Below are positions 60,152 through 64,000 of a DNA stretch of 64,000 nucleotides, piece by piece. Within the stretch, counting starts at the first letter, position 1; every line of letters begins with the position of its first letter. Location: NCBI GenBank assembly GCA_029265255.1, contig JAJUJQ010000001.1, positions 434,001 through 498,000 of the forward strand, given 5' to 3'. The notes under the pieces are model-generated. The model had not been told where the DNA came from. It saw nothing but the letters and a program-made list of their open reading frames with translations, and did not search any database. The stretch comes from Spirochaetota bacterium. Its GTDB lineage: Bacteria > Spirochaetota > Spirochaetia > Treponematales > Rectinemataceae. The position numbers and the translations under genes were made by a program.

Positions 60152-61084
60152 ATGGACTGGACATACATTCAGGGCATTTTGATGCTCGCCGGTATCAACC
60201 TTATCGCGGTACTGGGGTTGAGCCTGCTGACAGGATTCACGGGGCTTTTTTCATTCGGGCATGCGGGTTTCATGGCAATTGGCGCATATATCGGAGCGTG
60301 GATCAGCGCGTCTCCGAATTCGACTCCGGCAGGGCTTGGGATGCCGTTCTTCCTGGCGGTTGTCGGAGGCGGGCTGGCGGCTGGTATCGTAAGCTATTTC
60401 ATTGGACGCATCAGCCTGAACCTCAAGGGTGACTATTTCTGCATCGCTACCTTGGGATTCGGGGAAGCGATCCGCCTTGTCTTCAACAATGTGGGTCTGT
60501 TTGGAGGCGCGCGGGGCTGGCCAGGGGTTCCTGCTAAAACTACATTTCCCGTCATCCTGATTGCTGATGTGATCGCGGTTCTTTTTCTGGCCAACCTTGT
60601 CCGCTCTCGCCACGGGCGCAACATGATTGCCGTTCGGGAAGAGGAGCTGGCCGCGCAGATCGCAGGCATCAATGTGTTCAAATACAAGATGATCTCGCTC
60701 ATCATCAGCGCGATTTATGCAGGCGTTGCTGGGGTGTTCTTCGCTCATTACATGACCTTCATCCAACCGAAAATGTTCTCGCTTACGAAATCGACGGAGC
60801 TAACCATCATCGTTATATTCGGAGGGCTGGGATCGATCTCGGGATCCGTGCTGGGAGCAGTGGTATTGACAGCCCTGCCTGAAATCCTTCGCGCGTTCGA
60901 AATCTGGAGGCTTGTGTTCTATGGCGCTGCGGTCATTCTTATCATGGTGTCGCGGCCAAAAGGGCTCATGGGGGGCATGGAACTGACGCCAGCAGGCATC
61001 CGCAAGGCCATCGCGGAACGTAATGCGCTGCGCGAAGCAAAAAAGACGCTCTTGTCCGAACAGGGCAACGAGCAGGAGGACTGA
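60152..61084 (+). CDS. livM: branched-chain amino-acid ABC transporter permease LivM
   Basis: A 310-residue permease: INLIAVLGLSLLTGFTGLFSFGHAGFMAIGAYIGAW, LNLKGDYFCIATLGFGEAIRLVFNN, GRNMIAVREEELAAQIAGINVFKYKMISLIISAIYAGVAGVFFAHY, and FGGLGSISGSVLGAVVLTALPEIL. The charged C-terminal tail is typical. Starts 11 bases after livH with AAGGAGG. Confidence 0.94.
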   Translation: MDWTYIQGILMLAGINLIAVLGLSLLTGFTGLFSFGHAGFMAIGAYIGAWISASPNSTPAGLGMPFFLAVVGGGLAAGIVSYFIGRISLNLKGDYFCIATLGFGEAIRLVFNNVGLFGGARGWPGVPAKTTFPVILIADVIAVLFLANLVRSRHGRNMIAVREEELAAQIAGINVFKYKMISLIISAIYAGVAGVFFAHYMTFIQPKMFSLTKSTELTIIVIFGGLGSISGSVLGAVVLTALPEILRAFEIWRLVFYGAAVILIMVSRPKGLMGGMELTPAGIRKAIAERNALREAKKTLLSEQGNEQED

Positions 61085-61086
61085 GT

Positions 61087-61866
61087 ATGGCACCGATACT
61101 GGAGATCAGAAACTTGACCAAGAAATTCGGTGGCCTTACTGCAGTCGGCGATGTCAGCTTTGATGTGCCTGAAGGCGGCATTGTGGGGCTTATCGGTCCC
61201 AACGGGGCTGGCAAGACGACAATCTTCAATCTGATCACGGGAGTCTATGTACCGACCTCAGGCTCTATCACCTTCAAGGGCACTTCCCTCGTGGGACTTG
61301 AGCCCTTCAAGATTGCCGATATGGGCATCACCCGTACCTTTCAGAACATTCGGCTTTTCAAGAACCTGACCGTATTCGAAAATGTGCTCACCGCCTGCCA
61401 TATGAACGCGAATTATTCATTCACCGAAGCGATTCTTCGCCTGCCGCGCTTTCGCACGCAAGAAAAGAAGCTTTTAGAAAAAGCCGAGAACCTGCTCGGC
61501 ATTATGGGCCTTGGTTCCTATCGCGACTTGGTGGCTAACAACCTCCCATATGGTCTTCAGCGGCGTCTGGAGATCGTGCGCGCTCTGGCGCTCAATCCCT
61601 CGCTTTTGCTCCTCGACGAGCCTGCCGCGGGCATGAACCCGGACGAGACCGAACACCTTATGCAGCTCATCGCGCGCATCAGGACCGATTTTTCTTTGTC
61701 AGTGCTGGTGATTGAGCACCACATGGATCTCATCATGGGCATCTGCGAGCGTATCGTGGTGCTGAATTTTGGGCAGAAGATCGCGGAAGGAACTGCCGAG
61801 GAAGTATCCCGAAGTCCACAGGTCATCGAAGCTTATCTAGGAACGACGGAGGAAGCCGATGCTTGA
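61087..61866 (+). CDS. livG: branched-chain amino-acid ABC transporter ATP-binding protein LivG
   Basis: A 259-residue ATPase: Walker A GPNGAGKTTIFN, Q-loop in TRTFQNIRLFKNLTVFENVL, signature LPYGLQRRLEIVRAL, Walker B LLLLDEPAAGMNPDET and H-loop VIEHHMDLI. The insertion after the Q-loop (SFTEAILRLPRFR) is characteristic of LivG as opposed to LivF. Overlaps livF by 8 bases. Confidence 0.95.
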   Translation: MAPILEIRNLTKKFGGLTAVGDVSFDVPEGGIVGLIGPNGAGKTTIFNLITGVYVPTSGSITFKGTSLVGLEPFKIADMGITRTFQNIRLFKNLTVFENVLTACHMNANYSFTEAILRLPRFRTQEKKLLEKAENLLGIMGLGSYRDLVANNLPYGLQRRLEIVRALALNPSLLLLDEPAAGMNPDETEHLMQLIARIRTDFSLSVLVIEHHMDLIMGICERIVVLNFGQKIAEGTAEEVSRSPQVIEAYLGTTEEADA

Positions 61867-62587
61867 AGTGAACAATCTCCATGTCGCGTACGGTGGTATT
61901 CGAGCGCTCAAGGGAGTCTCGCTTTCGGTCAATAAAGGAGAGATTGTCACGATCATCGGCGCCAACGGAGCAGGCAAATCGACGCTTCTCAATACCATCT
62001 CCGGTTTTTTAAGGCCGCTCAAGGGAACCGTTCGGTATAATGGCAAGCCGCTGCCGCGGAGGCCCGACCTGATTGTGCGGGACGGCATTTGTCACGTACC
62101 GGAAGGTAGACTTATCTTCGCAAATCTGAGCGTTGAGGATAATCTGCTGCTTGGGGCTTATCTCAGGAAGGACCGCAAGGCAGTTCAGGAAGATCTTGAT
62201 CGTGTTTATACCCTTTTTCCGCGACTCAAAGAACGCCAGCAGCAGCGGGCCGGCACGCTGTCCGGAGGCGAGCAGCAAATGCTGGCCATGGGGCGCGCGC
62301 TCATGACGAACGGAGAGCTCATCCTGATGGACGAGCCATCCCTCGGTCTGGCGCCGCTTCTGGTCCAGACCGTCTTCCAGATCATTGAACAGTTCAGAAG
62401 CCTGGGCAAAACGATTTTGCTCGTCGAACAGAACGCTTATAAAGCATTGCAGGTGGCAGATAGAGCGTACATTCTCGAACAGGGCAAAATTGTAAAACAG
62501 GGGCCAGCACTCGATCTAGCGCACGATCCTGTCGTACGTGAGGCTTATCTAGGTTCCAAGTCCAAAGGGGGCGGAAGCGTCGCCTAA
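61859..62587 (+). CDS. livF: branched-chain amino-acid ABC transporter ATP-binding protein LivF
   Basis: A 242-residue ATPase: Walker A GANGAGKSTLLN, the LivF-type VPEGRLIFANLSVEDNLLLGAY, signature LSGGEQQMLAMGRAL, Walker B LILMDEPSLGLAPLLV, H-loop-like LLVEQNAYKAL (Gln-Asn in the His place, normal for LivF). Ends the liv operon; the stop at 62587 is followed by a convergent gene. Confidence 0.95.
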   Translation: MLEVNNLHVAYGGIRALKGVSLSVNKGEIVTIIGANGAGKSTLLNTISGFLRPLKGTVRYNGKPLPRRPDLIVRDGICHVPEGRLIFANLSVEDNLLLGAYLRKDRKAVQEDLDRVYTLFPRLKERQQQRAGTLSGGEQQMLAMGRALMTNGELILMDEPSLGLAPLLVQTVFQIIEQFRSLGKTILLVEQNAYKALQVADRAYILEQGKIVKQGPALDLAHDPVVREAYLGSKSKGGGSVA

Positions 62588-62673
62588 GGCCAGCGTCGCG
62601 GAGTACTATCTGGAATTCGCGCAGGTTATAGAAAGAGCCTCACTCCTTTCCCGCGGGCTTGTTCTTGTGCAAT

Positions 62674-63219
62674 TCACTCCATGGCGACGGTCACGCTTCC
62701 GGCCTTCACATGCTTTGCCGTAAAGCTCATCGATGGGCCGTAGGCCCAGATGAGCTTGAGTCTGCCTGACACAGGGATGTCTTTATCGTAACGGTCGCCC
62801 GACTTGAGAAGACGGACGAATTCAAAATGGATGCGATCACCCTGCCGTGAACCGGCAAATTGAAGGATATCGTTTTTGCCGCCAAGCTGGGAATCAGGCG
62901 GATGGGGGCCGAACGTTCCTGTCGAAAAGGCATCAATAGCCTCGACGGGGCCGGATTCTGGAACCATACCGAACACCATATCGGCATTAGCCATGATCAC
63001 GGTCGGATCAAATCCGATGGAAATCCAGCCTTTCGACTTGAAATCGAGGCCGAAGTACACGCGATCATCCTTAATGGTCCATGCGATGATCACATTGTCT
63101 TTGTCGGCACTAATCTGACGCGCGTACTCGCCTTCCTTGACAACGCCATCGATGACCTGTCCAAACGCTCCACCAAGAACCGCAATACTTAGTAATATGC
63201 TTATCCATAACGTTTTCAT
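62674..63219 (-). CDS. exported DOMON-domain protein
   Basis: A 181-residue protein with signal peptide (MKTLWISILLSIAVLGGAFG) followed by one DOMON-like beta-sandwich (residues 22-181): IIAWTIKDDRVYFGLDFKSKGWISIGFDP, MANADMVFGMV and HFEFVRLLKSGDRYDKDIP. DOMON domains bind haem or sugars and often take part in extracytoplasmic electron transfer. The Met and His that hold haem in cytochrome-type members may be Met76 or Met80 and a late His (about 170), but this cannot be settled by eye. Single gene. Confidence 0.75.
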   Translation of the reverse strand: MKTLWISILLSIAVLGGAFGQVIDGVVKEGEYARQISADKDNVIIAWTIKDDRVYFGLDFKSKGWISIGFDPTVIMANADMVFGMVPESGPVEAIDAFSTGTFGPHPPDSQLGGKNDILQFAGSRQGDRIHFEFVRLLKSGDRYDKDIPVSGRLKLIWAYGPSMSFTAKHVKAGSVTVAME

Positions 63220-63283
63220 GCTGAAAATATAAAAAATTCAAATTGTCTCGGCAACCCCAGAGCGGCCGCGTTGAATGGCGGAC

Positions 63284-64000
63284 TTACAGCCGGCGCATGA
63301 GCTCGCGGAAAAACGCGATTCCCCGTTCGAGGTTTTCCAGGCTTATATGTTCATTGACGCTGTGAACCGCTGACAGGTCCTCCTGACGCTGCACAAATGG
63401 CGTAAACCGATAGATATCATCCGCTATCTCTCGATAGTGCTTGGTATCGGTGCCCGCGGTGAAGAGGAACGGTGCGGGTATTGCCTCGGGGAAGACTATG
63501 TTCGCAGCGTCCACCAATGCCTTCCAGCCTTCGGAATTGGTGGACGATTCTCGCGAAGGCTCAACTACGAGGGATGGTGATGTCGGCCTTGCGACAGCTT
63601 CGAATGGAGCGACCAGCGCGGCAAGACGGGCCAGTACGCTTTCAGAGCTTTCGCCGGGCAAAATTCTCACGTTGATGACAGCTTGAGCATTCGATGGCAG
63701 GACGTTTTCCTTCTGGCTGGCTCGAGCCATAGTGGGAGCGCAGGTGGTTCGAATCATGGCGTTGGTGGAAGGCATGGCCGCAAAGGCCCGAAGGAGGAAT
63801 GGCGCTAGGAGCGCGCGGGCTTTGAAAATCTGACGGTATGGGGGGTGGGCATGGGGAGCGAGCGCAGCGAGAAATCCGTCGGCGGTACGAGTGAGACGAG
63901 GGGGGAAGGGGTGCGACTCAATCGCGATAATCGCTTGGGCAAGGGTTCCCAATGCGGTATGCGAAGGTGGCATCGAGGCATGACCTCCACTGCCTTTTGT
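63284..64000 (-). CDS. M20-family peptidase, CPS1/PM20D1-like (5' end outside window)
   Basis: The frame continues off the right edge, so only the C-terminal 238 codons are seen and the ATG at 63973 is internal. It opens in TKGSGGHASMPPSHTALGTL, the start of the dimerisation domain in the Gly-X carboxypeptidase / PM20D1 branch of M20. Later come QAVINVRILPGES and the zinc-site region FTAGTDTKHYREIADDIYRFTPF, then VHSVNEHISLENLERGIAFF. CPS1 cleaves dipeptides and PM20D1 makes or hydrolyses N-acyl amino acids, which suits the neighbouring AspA/AstE-like and gamma-glutamyl enzymes. The N-terminal zinc ligands lie outside the window. Confidence 0.85.
   Translation of the reverse strand, partial: TKGSGGHASMPPSHTALGTLAQAIIAIESHPFPPRLTRTADGFLAALAPHAHPPYRQIFKARALLAPFLLRAFAAMPSTNAMIRTTCAPTMARASQKENVLPSNAQAVINVRILPGESSESVLARLAALVAPFEAVARPTSPSLVVEPSRESSTNSEGWKALVDAANIVFPEAIPAPFLFTAGTDTKHYREIADDIYRFTPFVQRQEDLSAVHSVNEHISLENLERGIAFFRELMRRL

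Overview
The window reads as a chromosomal segment of a diderm, probably anaerobic or fermentative bacterium. My best guess is a member of the Spirochaetota (Treponema/Spirochaeta-like). The supporting hints are a fused PyrB-PyrI aspartate carbamoyltransferase, a type III pantothenate kinase, several lipobox-bearing surface proteins and solute-binding proteins, and many ChvE- and Liv-type ABC systems. No rRNA or species-diagnostic marker is present, so this placement is inference. The three tRNA genes (Asn, Pro, Asp) have no encoded CCA. Genes are densely packed on both strands with many ATGA stop/start overlaps.

Layout. 0-4.1 kb (looks AT-richer by eye): the 3' part of an ECF transporter T subunit, an S component and CoaX pantothenate kinase, then a REP-type Y1 transposase, tRNA-Asn and a NifX-like protein. 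4.4-13.3 kb: tRNA-Pro, tRNA-Asp, an Rsm22-like methyltransferase, threonine dehydrogenase, a DMT permease, a kinase-BON fusion, RlmB, PyrBI and an m5U methyltransferase. 13.3-14.8 kb: a beta-CASP nuclease. 14.8-22.7 kb: an eight-gene minus-strand operon holding split transketolase, two RpiB-type isomerases, a CoA-acylating aldehyde dehydrogenase, ADP-forming acyl-CoA ligase subunits and an SLC13 permease. Its promoter has a perfect LacI/CcpA-type palindrome between -35 and -10. The enzyme set matches a sulfo-transketolase type pathway. 23-41.5 kb: an LTD-like lipoprotein, thioredoxin, MATE pump, HAD phosphatase, S41-like lipoprotein, a MarR-controlled heterodimeric ABC exporter, GroEL, pseudouridine synthase, a PAS-GGDEF cyclase, alanine aminotransferase, HflX, PanE and BirA. 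41.6-52.8 kb: glmS followed by a sugar-sensing three-component system (binding protein, LytS/YesM kinase, YesN regulator), a lipidated sugar-binding protein and a ChvE-GguA-GguB importer. 52.9-64 kb: an apparent peptide/N-acyl-amino-acid scavenging region with two AspA/AstE-like metallo-hydrolases, gamma-glutamyltransferase, a DUF6305-like protein, a small unknown, a complete LivKHMGF importer, a DOMON protein and a CPS1/PM20D1-like M20 peptidase cut by the right edge.

A striking feature is a 13-base word, GGGGACGGAGGTT. It occurs exactly seven times in both orientations between 717 and 20279, mostly inside genes, with several partial copies, and I saw none in the remaining 43 kb. It may be a mobile REP-like unit connected to the Y1 transposase at 2.5 kb. 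The two things most worth following up are this repeat family and the transketolase/acyl-CoA operon.
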